Notes: generated by a model from the letters alone, not told the origin. A stretch of DNA of 64,000 nucleotides from Anaerolineaceae bacterium (GCA_020634135.1 JACKCG010000007.1:124001-188000), one strand, 5' to 3'. Shown: positions 51,198 to 60,885, counted from the stretch's first letter. Numbers and translations are program-made.

Positions 51198-53639
51198 GTG
51201 CGTGTTTTTCATCTCGATTATTGGGGGTTCTGGTTGACTAACACACTACATACACCAATTGCCACCTTGCCCCTGGCCGCTGACGCCCGACTGAGTTCCA
51301 CTGATTACAATGACGATCAGGTGTGGGAACTGACACCGGGCGTTACCGATTCTCCGGCGTTGAAACTACAAACCAATTATGGCGGCAGAACCGGGCTGGC
51401 AAGCATCGTCCCGCTATGGACACATGACGGACGCATCATTTACCAGACACAGGCCTATGCCCAACCGCCGGTTATTACTGCGTTCGCGCCGGGCTATGCA
51501 CAGGTTGAAGCCGCCCTCACACCTGCCCTGCTACTCACCGCCAGATACCGGACTATCGAGTCGCACGCCATAGGGGGACAGTATACGCTGCGCAACACCG
51601 GGCAAAATCCGGTTCGGGTGCGCCTGGAACTCTTCGGCCATGTGGGGGCAAAAGGCAAAGAGCAGCCGCTAAAACTCATTGCCCTGCCCGGCGGCCTATA
51701 TGCCCTTGGTATGGGGAAGATCGGCAATCTGAACCCAGTCGTCTTGCTAGAAAGCGGCACCGCCGAAACAGATACCGGACTGGGCATCAGCCCGAAGGTC
51801 TACAGGGATTTTGCCATCGCTGGCGGCGAGTCTGTAACGGTGCGCTGGGTTCATGCCGGGCGACTGACGACCCGCGATTCGCTTGGTCTGGCGCAAAAGT
51901 GGTTAGGCGAAGCGTGGGATCAGCAGTTCCTGCAAGTACAAAAGGCCGCGCAGTCCGTCCCGCTGATCCAGACGGGCGATGCGGATATGGATATGGCTTT
52001 TGCCCTTTCCTACCAGCAGCTGATCCAGAGTTTCCTCAAGCCAACAGCCAGCCTGCCCTTTGCATCTTTTGTGGCGACCCGCAGGCCGGTGGATGGTTTC
52101 AGTGGTGGTAGGGGCCACAGCCGGGGCTGGGATGGGCAGCCCCCTACCCTGGCGTACCTGGCGGCGCAGGCGGTGGGCGCGGTGAACCCCGAACTTGCAC
52201 AGGGCGTTATTCGCAATTACCTGGCTGTACAGCAGGCCGATGGATGGATTGACTGGAAGCCCGGCCTGGGAGGACAGCGCAGCGGGATGTTGTGTCTGCC
52301 CATACTGGCACGACTGACATGGGGCGTGTTTCAGTACACGGAGGATGCCCGATTTCTGGAAACGGCGTTCCCAGGACTGCTAAAGTTCTTTGAACGATGG
52401 TTCGCCCCGGACATGGATGCCGATGGCGACGGACTGCCGGAGTGGCGGCGAGAAGAACAGACCGGCTATCCATTTATGCCGACTTTTGCGACCTGGCAGG
52501 CCTGGGGGCAGGGCGCGAACATTCAATACGCCGAATCCCCGGACTTGATGGCATATTTGCTCTCGGAAGCGAAGAGCCTGCGTGAAATTGCCTATTATCT
52601 ACGCCGCGAAACCGATGAACGCCATTTGCAGACACGTATCGTCACACTGCAAACTGCATTAGAATCACTGTGGAATGAAACTGAGGGGCGTTATGTCTAT
52701 CGTGATCGGGACACCCACCTGACAACCAGCGCCATGACTATTCTGACCGATGCCCCCGTCGGGGATGACTTGCTCCCTGCCGAACGGATTACGCCACCCA
52801 ACCGGGTGCGCGTTCTGGTGAAAGGCGGGCTGCGGCATGTGCCACGCCTGACATTAACATTAGAAGGTCTGGATGCGGACGGACAGGGGGTCAAGGAACA
52901 GGCAAACAGTGACCGGGTCGTGTGGTCCTCCGGGCGCGGCGTATATACCAGCGAGGCGACTTTCTCGATGCTGGATCGGATAACGGTGAACGGTCTGAGC
53001 CGCACCTATCGCCTGGATGTCAGCACGGTAGATATGACCGAACTGGACATCACGGCACTGCTCCCGTTATGGTCAACGGGGATTACCCCAGCACGCGCCG
53101 AGAAGATTATCAGCCTGATGACCGATGAATCTCGTTTCTGGCGCCGCAACGGGGTAAGTATGTACCCGGCAGATGGCAGCTATTTCGATCCCAGCAACGC
53201 CAGTGGCGCAGGGGGTATCTGGCCGTTCTGGTTGACCTTGCTGGGCGAGGGGCTAATCGAGTACGGGCGGCTTGATCTGGCGGCTCAACTAATCAGACAA
53301 CTACTCAGTGTCCAGACAACAACTCTTACCGGGCGAAAGGCGTTCTCTGAGTTCTACCACAGCGATGAACCGCAAGGGCTGGGGGAAATCGGGCACCTGG
53401 GGGGTATCCTACCGCTCCACCTGTTCCTGCGCGTGGCCGGTGTACGTATCATCTCAAGCACGAAAGTCTGGACGGGCGGCGAGTATCCCCTGGATATGCC
53501 TGTTACTGTTCGGCAGCACAACGTAACGGTGCAGCGGACGCGAGAAAAAACCACCGTGCAGTTTGCATCCGGCCATACAGTCACACTCAATAACGAGAAG
53601 TGGCAGGATGTATTGGACGCTTCATTAGGCAGCGAATAG
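51198..53639 (+). CDS. Six-hairpin glycosidase-like protein (GH63/GH15-type fold)
   Basis: 813 residues. No signal peptide, so probably cytosolic. The first part (about 1-260) is beta-rich. A helical catalytic-type region follows (about 265-500) with PFASFVATRRPVDGFSGGRG, HSRGWDGQPPTLAYLAAQAV, WIDWKPGLGGQRSGMLCLPI, FFERWFAPDMDADGDGLPEW and a closing part (about 640-760) with DGSYFDPSNASGAGGIWPFW and EFYHSDEPQGLGEIGHLGGI. Acidic residues in DADGDGLPEW and WDGQP could be catalytic, as in amylo-glucosidase-like (alpha/alpha)6 enzymes. The GTG start has no strong ribosome site. Substrate unknown; it may act on imported oligosaccharides. Confidence 0.7.
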   Translation: MRVFHLDYWGFWLTNTLHTPIATLPLAADARLSSTDYNDDQVWELTPGVTDSPALKLQTNYGGRTGLASIVPLWTHDGRIIYQTQAYAQPPVITAFAPGYAQVEAALTPALLLTARYRTIESHAIGGQYTLRNTGQNPVRVRLELFGHVGAKGKEQPLKLIALPGGLYALGMGKIGNLNPVVLLESGTAETDTGLGISPKVYRDFAIAGGESVTVRWVHAGRLTTRDSLGLAQKWLGEAWDQQFLQVQKAAQSVPLIQTGDADMDMAFALSYQQLIQSFLKPTASLPFASFVATRRPVDGFSGGRGHSRGWDGQPPTLAYLAAQAVGAVNPELAQGVIRNYLAVQQADGWIDWKPGLGGQRSGMLCLPILARLTWGVFQYTEDARFLETAFPGLLKFFERWFAPDMDADGDGLPEWRREEQTGYPFMPTFATWQAWGQGANIQYAESPDLMAYLLSEAKSLREIAYYLRRETDERHLQTRIVTLQTALESLWNETEGRYVYRDRDTHLTTSAMTILTDAPVGDDLLPAERITPPNRVRVLVKGGLRHVPRLTLTLEGLDADGQGVKEQANSDRVVWSSGRGVYTSEATFSMLDRITVNGLSRTYRLDVSTVDMTELDITALLPLWSTGITPARAEKIISLMTDESRFWRRNGVSMYPADGSYFDPSNASGAGGIWPFWLTLLGEGLIEYGRLDLAAQLIRQLLSVQTTTLTGRKAFSEFYHSDEPQGLGEIGHLGGILPLHLFLRVAGVRIISSTKVWTGGEYPLDMPVTVRQHNVTVQRTREKTTVQFASGHTVTLNNEKWQDVLDASLGSE

Positions 53640-53649
53640 AGCAACCCGG

Positions 53650-54738
53650 ATGAGTGGCAAGCACCAGCCAACCATAACCGCAGAAACAACGGCTTCCCCG
53701 GTAGAAGCGTTGATGCTGGCGTATGATTTCATTTTCCGAAGCTCGTCGGATGGGATACTGCTAGCCAACCATGCCAAAATCATCGAACAGGTCAACCCGG
53801 CAGGGGCAGCAATGTTGAGTATGCCGGTTGAGGAGTTAATCGGCAAGAAACCAGAGCAGTGTTTGCGGCACAATCCGGCGCTGCTTAATCTGTTCACCCG
53901 CCCCGGCGACCAGACGCTGGATGTCCGACTGCCCAAGCGACGACTGGCGGTAGGGGTGGCCTCAACATTAGGGAACGGCGAACGAGTCGTCATTCTGCAC
54001 GATGTCACCGAAAAACAGGACCTGGACTCACGACGGGAAACGCTGGCGCATACTATCGCGCATGACCTGCGCAACCCGATTGCAGCAATCGGCGGATATG
54101 CCGATCTGGTCGGCAAATTCGGAGATTTGAACGAGCAGCAGGTTAAATTCCTGGGGCGAATCCGGCAGACCACTGCCAAGTTACATGAGGTGGTCGAGTC
54201 ATTGGTAAACCTGGCATGGATTGAAGCCGGTATGCCGCTGGCACACCGCCCGATTGAACTGGGGACGATCATCAACAAAGCTGTACACCAACTGACCGGG
54301 CTGGCTGTAGCCCACAAGGTCACTATCGCCATTTCCCTGCAAGACCCGCTGCCCCCGCTGATGGGCGACCCGGAACGATTGCAATTGGCGGTTTACAATG
54401 TCCTGCATAATGCGATCGTATATTCTCACCCGGAACAGACAATCGCGATTCATGCCTGGGGCGATGTCCACGAAGCGTATTGCAGCGTGGCAGACCGGGG
54501 AATCGGGATCGCCGACGAGGAATTGGCACTCATTTTTGACCGGATGTATCGCTCGAAGGATGAGCAGGTGCGCGATATCCCCGGCGGCGGGCTGGGACTG
54601 ACGGTAACACGCACGATTATTACCCGGCACGGCGGCGACATCTGGGCCTCCAGCAACCTGGGAGTCGGCAGCACCTTCACTTTCGTCCTACCAGCGGTTC
54701 AACCGGAAATGCCACATCATGCAGCGAGTCAAGATTAA
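53650..54738 (+). CDS. Sensor histidine kinase (PAS-HisKA-HATPase)
   Basis: 362 residues, cytosolic. A PAS domain (about 20-120, MLAYDFIFRSSSDGILLANH through VILHDVTEKQ), the phospho-acceptor histidine in TLAHTIAHDLRNPIAAIGGY, and an ATPase with YNVLHNAIVYSHP (N box), VADRGIGIADEE (G1), FDRMYRSKDE and IPGGGLGLTVTRTIITRHGG (G2). The H box reads HDLRNP, as in several orphan kinases. Its last 20 bases overlap the start of thrB, so the two are co-expressed. It begins ten bases after the glycosidase stop. Confidence 0.92.
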   Translation: MSGKHQPTITAETTASPVEALMLAYDFIFRSSSDGILLANHAKIIEQVNPAGAAMLSMPVEELIGKKPEQCLRHNPALLNLFTRPGDQTLDVRLPKRRLAVGVASTLGNGERVVILHDVTEKQDLDSRRETLAHTIAHDLRNPIAAIGGYADLVGKFGDLNEQQVKFLGRIRQTTAKLHEVVESLVNLAWIEAGMPLAHRPIELGTIINKAVHQLTGLAVAHKVTIAISLQDPLPPLMGDPERLQLAVYNVLHNAIVYSHPEQTIAIHAWGDVHEAYCSVADRGIGIADEELALIFDRMYRSKDEQVRDIPGGGLGLTVTRTIITRHGGDIWASSNLGVGSTFTFVLPAVQPEMPHHAASQD

Positions 54739-55636
54739 ACTCCCAGCAACCGCCACCAATCTCGGCCCTGGTTTGAACAGTCTGGGGCTGGCGGTTGGCC
54801 TGTATATGTCTATCGAGATCAATGGACGCGATGACGACAGCCTGGTGGTGGAGACCGCTGGAGAGGGTGCGGGACGGTATGGCACTGGCCTGCGGCACCC
54901 GGTTGCGCTGGGGATGATGCGCGTCTTCCAGCAGCAAGAACGGGCTGTGCTGGGGGTACATATGCGCGTCCAGAATGATATTCCTTTCGCCAGCGGTCTG
55001 GGGGCGGAAACAGCTTTTCGCGCAGCCGGGATTATCGCGGCGAACAACCTGCTGGGCAACCCGTATTCCCGGCAGCAGGTGCTGACGCTGGCCGCAGAGA
55101 TGAGCGGCGAACCTGACCATGTACTCCCGGCGCTTTTAGGCGGGTTGACTACGAGCTTCATGGCCGAAGAAGCCCTGATATACCGGGCACTGCCCACCAG
55201 CCCATTCACCATCATCGTCGTTGTGCCACAGTTAGACGACTACTCCGAGGATACGACTTCAATTATCCCGGAACGAGTCGCATTGAGCGATGCCCTCTAT
55301 AACGTGAACCGGCTGCCTCTGCTCCTGGAGGCATTTCATACTGGCAATCTGCAACTGCTGGCGCAGGTGATGGATGACAAGCTCTATACACCCCATCTGA
55401 AAGCACATATCCCCGGTTATGACCATGTCTGTGAAATGGCGCGGCGGGCTGGGGCGACGGCTATCACCCTGAGTGGGACGGGGCCGGCACTGCTGGCTTT
55501 CGCCGCAGAAAAACACGACAAGATTGCAGCGGCGATGGAGTTCGCATTTGAGCAGGCCGGGGTGGCATCGCGGTCATGGATCGTGCCGGTGGATACCCAG
55601 GGTGTCCAGGTGAGTGTCGCCCGTTCAACAGGATAG
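54719..55636 (+). CDS. thrB: Homoserine kinase-like GHMP kinase
   Basis: Would phosphorylate homoserine for threonine synthesis. 305 residues. N-terminal VKIKLPATATNLGPGLNSLG is the homoserine-kinase opening (PATxxNLGPGxDxxG). The ATP loop PFASGLGAETAFRAAG departs from the usual PxxxGLGSSAA. The substrate motif is SGEPDHVLPALLGGL (usual form GHPDNVxPAxxGG), and the closing motif is LSGTGPALLAF. The changes in the second motif are unusual, so a related substrate is possible. The ATG overlaps the kinase gene by 20 bases. No other threonine genes are near. Confidence 0.82.
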   Translation: MQRVKIKLPATATNLGPGLNSLGLAVGLYMSIEINGRDDDSLVVETAGEGAGRYGTGLRHPVALGMMRVFQQQERAVLGVHMRVQNDIPFASGLGAETAFRAAGIIAANNLLGNPYSRQQVLTLAAEMSGEPDHVLPALLGGLTTSFMAEEALIYRALPTSPFTIIVVVPQLDDYSEDTTSIIPERVALSDALYNVNRLPLLLEAFHTGNLQLLAQVMDDKLYTPHLKAHIPGYDHVCEMARRAGATAITLSGTGPALLAFAAEKHDKIAAAMEFAFEQAGVASRSWIVPVDTQGVQVSVARSTG

Positions 55637-55640
55637 TGGT

Positions 55641-57074
55641 ATGACAGGCCGGCTTCACACTCATTTCATCGCAGTGGCGGTTTTACTTCTTCTGGCCGGG
55701 TGCATACCAGTTGGTGCGCCGGAAAACAGCAGCGGCCTGCAAGCAATCACACCTGTCCCGACCCTCGACATGAACAATCTTCGCTCGCTGTGCCAGGGCG
55801 CCGATGACTACTGGGAACGGAACTGGCCTCTGGCAATCCAGGCGCTAGAAGGTCTCCGGGCGCTGGATGGCGACTGCGGTTGGGAAACGCCACTGACAGA
55901 CCGGCTGTACGGCGCGTATGTCACCTATGGCGAGTTATTAGAAGCGCGCAACCGCCGGGATGAAGCTATCGCCGCTTATGAAGCCGCGCAGAGCTACAAC
56001 ATACAGGGGTATGAAGCGACTGCCGGTTTGCAGCGCCTCAATGTATATACTCCGGCTGCCCCATCCACCTGCGCCAGTGGGCAGGCGACCAGCGCCCAGG
56101 CACTCGTGCAGCCGTATCGCCCTACACAGGGGGCGTTTGTCCAAATCCATGAGTCAGGTTTCCGTGTGGACGGGCAGCCGTTCCCGGTATATGGCGTGGT
56201 GTATTACCCGCTGGCGACGCCTTACGAGCGATTCATGACAACGTATGACGCTGAGAGCATTAATCAGGAACTCGACCTGATGCGCGAGGCAGGGCTGAAC
56301 ACACTCCGAGTCCGGCTGCGGCACGAAGTTCTGTTCACGTGCCCAGGCAATGGCGCAGTGCCGATACCGGATGCCTTCGCACGACTGGATGCGCTGATTC
56401 TGGCAGCGGCAGACAAAGGCTTCCGCTTGATCCTCACATTGAATGATGCCCCTGACCTGGAGACGTTTCCACTGTACGACAGCCCGCGCCACACCGTAGA
56501 GCAGATTGTCTATCTCACCAGCCGCTACCGGGAAGAACCGGCGCTGCTGGCGTGGGATTTACGGGAAGGTGGCGATAGTGATTACCTGCAAGGCAGGGCT
56601 GAACGGAGAGAAGTGCTGGAATGGCTGGTGGAAACGGCGGTGTTGGTGCGTCGGGTGGACACCAACCACCTGATTACCGCCACCTGGGGCGATGACGCCG
56701 AAGCAGCACTCCCGGCAGTGGATTTCCTGAGTTTCCAGCATTTTGGCAGTGTAGACGCGCTGCGGCAGCGCATTGCAGTGCTGACCGCTACAACAGACAA
56801 GCCCATTCTTCTAGGCGCTGCCGGCTACAGCACCTACGAATCGGACGAACGGACACAAGCGGATACGCTGCGCCAGGCGCTGGACGCGGCGACCAACAAT
56901 GCACTGGCCGGGTGGCTGGTGTGGACGGCATTCGACTTCCCGCTGACTGCCACTTGCATTGAACCCGCCTGCCCAAGCCCAGACAGCCCCGACCACCACT
57001 TCGGCCTCTGGAACACAAGTTACTTCCCCAAACTGGCAGTAGAAGCCATCCAGATGGAAACTGACGAAAACTAA
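55641..57074 (+). CDS. Lipoprotein with a GH-A-like TIM barrel that lacks both catalytic glutamates
   Basis: 477 residues. Lipobox LLLLAGC-IP (Cys about residue 22). Residues about 45-135 are helical, TPR-like (WPLAIQALEGLRALDGDCGW, LLEARNRRDEAIAAYEAAQS). The barrel (about 165-470) starts FRVDGQPFPVYGVVYYP, typical of GH2/GH5-type proteins, with NTLRVRLRHEV. Where N-E-P should end strand 4 it reads LAWDLREGGDSDY, and where the nucleophile E should sit it reads PILLGAAGYSTY. It looks like a binding pseudoenzyme, though REGGD keeps one nearby Glu. The ATG at 55641 is preferred over 55614. It follows thrB by four bases. Confidence 0.75.
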   Translation: MTGRLHTHFIAVAVLLLLAGCIPVGAPENSSGLQAITPVPTLDMNNLRSLCQGADDYWERNWPLAIQALEGLRALDGDCGWETPLTDRLYGAYVTYGELLEARNRRDEAIAAYEAAQSYNIQGYEATAGLQRLNVYTPAAPSTCASGQATSAQALVQPYRPTQGAFVQIHESGFRVDGQPFPVYGVVYYPLATPYERFMTTYDAESINQELDLMREAGLNTLRVRLRHEVLFTCPGNGAVPIPDAFARLDALILAAADKGFRLILTLNDAPDLETFPLYDSPRHTVEQIVYLTSRYREEPALLAWDLREGGDSDYLQGRAERREVLEWLVETAVLVRRVDTNHLITATWGDDAEAALPAVDFLSFQHFGSVDALRQRIAVLTATTDKPILLGAAGYSTYESDERTQADTLRQALDAATNNALAGWLVWTAFDFPLTATCIEPACPSPDSPDHHFGLWNTSYFPKLAVEAIQMETDEN

Positions 57075-57163
57075 TCGCTGCTTCATACGTATACAAGTAC
57101 TGAAGGCTGTCTTGAGTCTGAAGTGCCTGGTAGAAGTATCGGTTTAAGAGAGGGCTGACGAGC

Positions 57164-58978
57164 ATGAGCGAACGCGAAGGTTTCCGGCTGTTCCGGCGCA
57201 AGAAAGAATCCGCAGAACCCCAGCCGCCAGTTGCCTGGTGGCGGCTGCTGCGGTATCTATCCCCATTCAGAATGCGTTTGGCGCTGGCACTGCTGGTGCT
57301 GCCCCTGGGGGCGGGGATGAGCCTGGTGTTCCCGGCGGTAATTTCTAATGTGGTGGATTCGGTTCTGAAAGCGGGGAACGTACAGCAACTTGACCAGATC
57401 AGCGCTGCCTTGCTGGTTGTATTCATGCTTCAAGTGTTGGCCTGGGCGCTGGAAAGCTACAACCTCAACTACATTGGCGAAAAACTGGTTGTGAACCTGC
57501 GGCTGGAGCTTTACGAACATCTTCAGATGCTCTCGCTGGGTTTTTACACCAGCCGGCGGGTGGGCGAACTGATTTCGCGGCTTTCCAGTGATGTAACGAT
57601 GGTACGCACCGTACTCACCAATAATATCAACACGCTGCTCCAGCAATCCCTGATTATGATCGGCGCGATGATCGTGATGCTGGCACTCAACTGGCGCATG
57701 TCCCTGTTTATTCTACTGCTGACGCCGGTACTGGTGGCAATTGGCGGCGCTTTTGGTCTGTTCATGTCGCGGGCCAGCACACGTATCCAGGACGAACTGG
57801 CGGGGTCTACCGTGGTCGCTACCGAAGTGATGCAGAACATCCGTGAGGTGAAAAGTTTCGTTCGCGAGTCGTATGAGATTACCCGCTATAATGACGCTGT
57901 CTGGTCGGCTTTCAGGGCGGCGGTGCGGTTGCTGCGAATTCGCTCGCTGCTTGAACCGCTGATGGGCTTCCTGGCGTTTGGCGGGTTGGCCGGGGTATTA
58001 TGGTTCGGCGGACGCGAAGTGCTGGATGGCCGGTTGAGCGGCGGCGAACTCATCGCGTTTTTGATTTACGGTCTGACAGTCGCGCAATCACTGGCATCGC
58101 TGGCAAGTCTGTACGGCCAGTTCCAACAGGCCCTGGGGGCGACCCGGCGGGTGTTTGAACTGCTGGATACCCAACCAGATGTGCTGGACGCCCCGGATGC
58201 AACCACCCTTTCAAGTGTCACCGGGGGAATAACGTTTACGAACGTAGCCTTCAGCTATGACGAACGCGAAACGGTATTACATGATATTAACCTGGAGATT
58301 CAGCCAGGCGAGATTCTGGCGCTGGTGGGTCCGAGCGGCGCAGGAAAGAGTACACTGTTCAATCTGATTCCGCGTTTCTACGATCCTGTGGCCGGAGAAG
58401 TTTCGGTTGATGGTATCCCGCTGCGGAGTGTGACCCAGGCCAGTCTGCGCCAGCATATCGGCATTGTCCCCCAGGAGACTCTGTTATTCGGCGGCTCCAT
58501 CTACGAGAATATCCGCTACGGGCGGCTGGATGCGCGTGAGGATGATGTATTCGCAGCGGCGAAAGCGGCTAACGCCCATGAATTTATCAGCGATTTACCC
58601 GATGGATACCAGACCATCGTGGGCGAACGCGGGGTGCGCTTAAGCGGCGGACAGCGCCAGCGTGTGGCGATTGCCAGAGCGATTCTGAAAGACCCGCGCA
58701 TTTTGTTGCTGGACGAGGCCACGTCGAGTCTGGACAGCGAGAGTGAGCATCTGGTACAAGAGGCGCTGGCACGGTTGATGCAAAACCGCACGACGATCAT
58801 CATCGCGCACCGGCTGAGCACGGTTAAAGTCGCCCAGCGGGTGGCTGTCATAGATGATGGGCGTATCATTGAATTCGGCACGCATGATGAACTGATGGCA
58901 CAGGATGGGCTGTATGCCCGGTTGTACACGATGCAGTTCCGCGAAGGGCTGCTGGAACTGGCACAGAGCGGCGATTGA
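57164..58978 (+). CDS. ABC exporter, MsbA/ABCB type
   Basis: 604 residues, a half-transporter. The transmembrane domain (about 25-320) has six helices and the coupling phrase LEHLQMLSLGF-like YEHLQMLSLGFYTSRRVGEL. The ATPase (about 350-600) shows ITFTNVAFSYDE, Walker A LVGPSGAGKSTLFNLI, Q loop IVPQETLLF, signature RLSGGQRQRVAIARA, Walker B ILLLDEATSSLD and H loop IIIAHRLSTV. It would export a lipid, drug or peptide as a homodimer or with an unseen partner. It is a plausible member of the thrB-lipoprotein run, about 90 bases downstream. Confidence 0.95.
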   Translation: MSEREGFRLFRRKKESAEPQPPVAWWRLLRYLSPFRMRLALALLVLPLGAGMSLVFPAVISNVVDSVLKAGNVQQLDQISAALLVVFMLQVLAWALESYNLNYIGEKLVVNLRLELYEHLQMLSLGFYTSRRVGELISRLSSDVTMVRTVLTNNINTLLQQSLIMIGAMIVMLALNWRMSLFILLLTPVLVAIGGAFGLFMSRASTRIQDELAGSTVVATEVMQNIREVKSFVRESYEITRYNDAVWSAFRAAVRLLRIRSLLEPLMGFLAFGGLAGVLWFGGREVLDGRLSGGELIAFLIYGLTVAQSLASLASLYGQFQQALGATRRVFELLDTQPDVLDAPDATTLSSVTGGITFTNVAFSYDERETVLHDINLEIQPGEILALVGPSGAGKSTLFNLIPRFYDPVAGEVSVDGIPLRSVTQASLRQHIGIVPQETLLFGGSIYENIRYGRLDAREDDVFAAAKAANAHEFISDLPDGYQTIVGERGVRLSGGQRQRVAIARAILKDPRILLLDEATSSLDSESEHLVQEALARLMQNRTTIIIAHRLSTVKVAQRVAVIDDGRIIEFGTHDELMAQDGLYARLYTMQFREGLLELAQSGD

Positions 58979-59037
58979 CGAAAGCAGCCCGTCGAACGGC
59001 AAAATGCCGTTCCTATATAAGAAGCGGAAAGAAGTCT

Positions 59038-60030
59038 ATGGCACTACAGGGCAAAACCGTATTGGTTACGGGCGCGACGGGGTTTGTGGGCGGGGCGCTG
59101 GTGCGGCGGTTGGCGAACGACGGCGCGGACGTGAAGGCGCTGGCCCGCAGCCCCGAAAAGGGGCGCTCGCTGCGGAACGTCCCGCATGTGGAAATCGTCC
59201 AGGGAGACATCACCGACGCGGAACGCATGAAGGCCGTTATGCAGGGCTGCGACATTGTTTTTCATGTCGCGGCGGCTATTGGCGGGACATTCGATTTCCA
59301 GCAGCGGGCGAACATGGACGGCGTGCGCAACGTGATGCTGGCAGCGGCAGATGCCGGAGTCAAACGGGTGGTACATGTCAGCAGTATCGCGGTCTATGGC
59401 TACCGAGCCAGCGGAACCGTTACCGAGGAGACTCCTCTTAATCCGGGGCGTGTGGCTTATAACCGCACGAAGGCCGAGGGCGAACGCATCGTGCGGGAGA
59501 TCGGGGAGGAACGCCGTGTCCCTTACAGCATTGTGCGTCCCGGCATGATTTACGGGCCACGCAGTGGGGCCTGGACGCTGCTGCTGTTCCGACTTGCCCG
59601 GCTGAAACCCACGCCGTTCTTAGGTGATGGCGGTGGAAACCCCGCCCCGATTTACATTGATGATCTGATTGACCTGATGCTGCTCATGGCGGAACACCCG
59701 GCGGCGGAGAATGAGACGTTTAATGCTGTCAATGACCCGCCCCCAACCTGGCGTGAATTCCTGGGGAAGTATTCGCAACTGGCAGGACACCGGGCATGGC
59801 TGTCGCTGCCGGTGTGGGCGGCGAAGCTCAGCGCGCCGCTGGCTGACCTGGTAATGACTTTACGGGGCGAGCCGCAGGATGTCCCGGAGCTAATCCCTTA
59901 CGTAACCGGAAAGCGCACCTACAGCATGGCAAAAGCGCGGGAACTGCTGGGATGGCAGCCGAAAACCAGCCTGGACGAGGGCATCCGGCAGTGCGCCCCA
60001 TGGCTGCGTGAAAAAGGGCTGCTATCTTGA
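59038..60030 (+). CDS. NAD-dependent epimerase/dehydratase (extended SDR)
   Basis: 330 residues. NAD-binding VLVTGATGFVGGALVRRLAN (GxxGxxG), VVHVSSIAVYG with the catalytic Ser/Thr region, and YNRTK (Y-x3-K) for catalysis. Then PGMIYGPRSGAWTLLL and AETENETFNAVND-like substrate region AAENETFNAVNDPP. The family includes sugar-nucleotide epimerases and related reductases. The ATG at 59038 follows GCGGAAAGAAG; an upstream frame starting at 58975 overlaps the exporter and is unlikely. Its TGA overlaps the TTG of the methyltransferase. Substrate unknown. Confidence 0.9.
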   Translation: MALQGKTVLVTGATGFVGGALVRRLANDGADVKALARSPEKGRSLRNVPHVEIVQGDITDAERMKAVMQGCDIVFHVAAAIGGTFDFQQRANMDGVRNVMLAAADAGVKRVVHVSSIAVYGYRASGTVTEETPLNPGRVAYNRTKAEGERIVREIGEERRVPYSIVRPGMIYGPRSGAWTLLLFRLARLKPTPFLGDGGGNPAPIYIDDLIDLMLLMAEHPAAENETFNAVNDPPPTWREFLGKYSQLAGHRAWLSLPVWAAKLSAPLADLVMTLRGEPQDVPELIPYVTGKRTYSMAKARELLGWQPKTSLDEGIRQCAPWLREKGLLS

Positions 60031-60878
60031 CTCCCTGGGCAGGACTCATACTGCTGGTGCTGCTGGGCATCGGTATCGTGGTGCTCGGCTGGTGGCTGCT
60101 GGTCGCTACCGAAGGTGTTTACCTGGGACGGCGGGTGGTAGTGCTGCTGTATGATCTGTACGCCAGTCGTTATGACAAGATCAAAGATTACTACCGTGAA
60201 TACGAGCAGATGTACCTGGCGCAGCCGATTATGGAAAAGATCGCGCCCCACCAGTCGCCGCTGGTACTGGATGTCGCCACCGGAACCGGGCGTTTGCCGC
60301 TGGCGATGATGCGTCATCCGCAGTTCCAGGGCCGCGTGGTGGGGACGGACCTGAGCCGGCAAATGCTGCGCCGGGCGGTGAAAAACCTGTATGTGTTCGA
60401 GGAGCGTGTAACGTTCATCTGGTCGCCTGCCGAAGACCTCCCCTTCCCTGATGACTCGTTTGATGTCGTCACCTGCCTGGAGGCGTTGGAATTCATGACC
60501 GACCCTCCGGCGGTACTGTGTGAGCTGATTCGGGTGCTGCGTCCCGGCGGGCTGCTGCTGATAACGCAGCGGATTAACACGCGGCTGATGCCCGGCAAGA
60601 CCTGGACAAGCGGCGAAACACTAATGGCGCTGGAAAAGTGTGGAATTACCGAAGCGCAGGCGCAAATCTGGCAGGTGGATTACCGCAAGGTATGGGGACG
60701 CAAGTCCGGGAATGCCTCGGCAGTCGGGGCACGTCCGCTGGCGGAGGTACTGCGCTGCCCGCACTGCCGAGCAGGCCTCATGGTTGAGGAGGACGAGCAG
60801 TGGGTCTGCCCGAACTGCCACCAAGAAGCAATGATTGGCAAAGATGGTGTCATCGCGTTATTTCCCCTCCACCGTTGA
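60027..60878 (+). CDS. Membrane-anchored methyltransferase with C-terminal zinc ribbon
   Basis: 283 residues. It begins with a TTG (60027) that overlaps the upstream stop (TTGA). One N-terminal membrane segment (about 5-27, WAGLILLVLLGIGIVVLGWW) is followed by a class I SAM methyltransferase domain (LVLDVATGTGRLPLAMM at about 79-95, VVGTDLSRQML, FPDDSFDVVTCLEALEFM, LIRVLRPGGLLLI). The last about 45 residues hold C-x2-C...C-x2-C (RCPHCRAGLM and WVCPNCHQEA), a zinc ribbon. Its substrate may be a lipid or quinone-like molecule at the membrane (inference). Confidence 0.82.
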   Translation: MTPWAGLILLVLLGIGIVVLGWWLLVATEGVYLGRRVVVLLYDLYASRYDKIKDYYREYEQMYLAQPIMEKIAPHQSPLVLDVATGTGRLPLAMMRHPQFQGRVVGTDLSRQMLRRAVKNLYVFEERVTFIWSPAEDLPFPDDSFDVVTCLEALEFMTDPPAVLCELIRVLRPGGLLLITQRINTRLMPGKTWTSGETLMALEKCGITEAQAQIWQVDYRKVWGRKSGNASAVGARPLAEVLRCPHCRAGLMVEEDEQWVCPNCHQEAMIGKDGVIALFPLHR

Positions 60879-60885
60879 GCTTACC

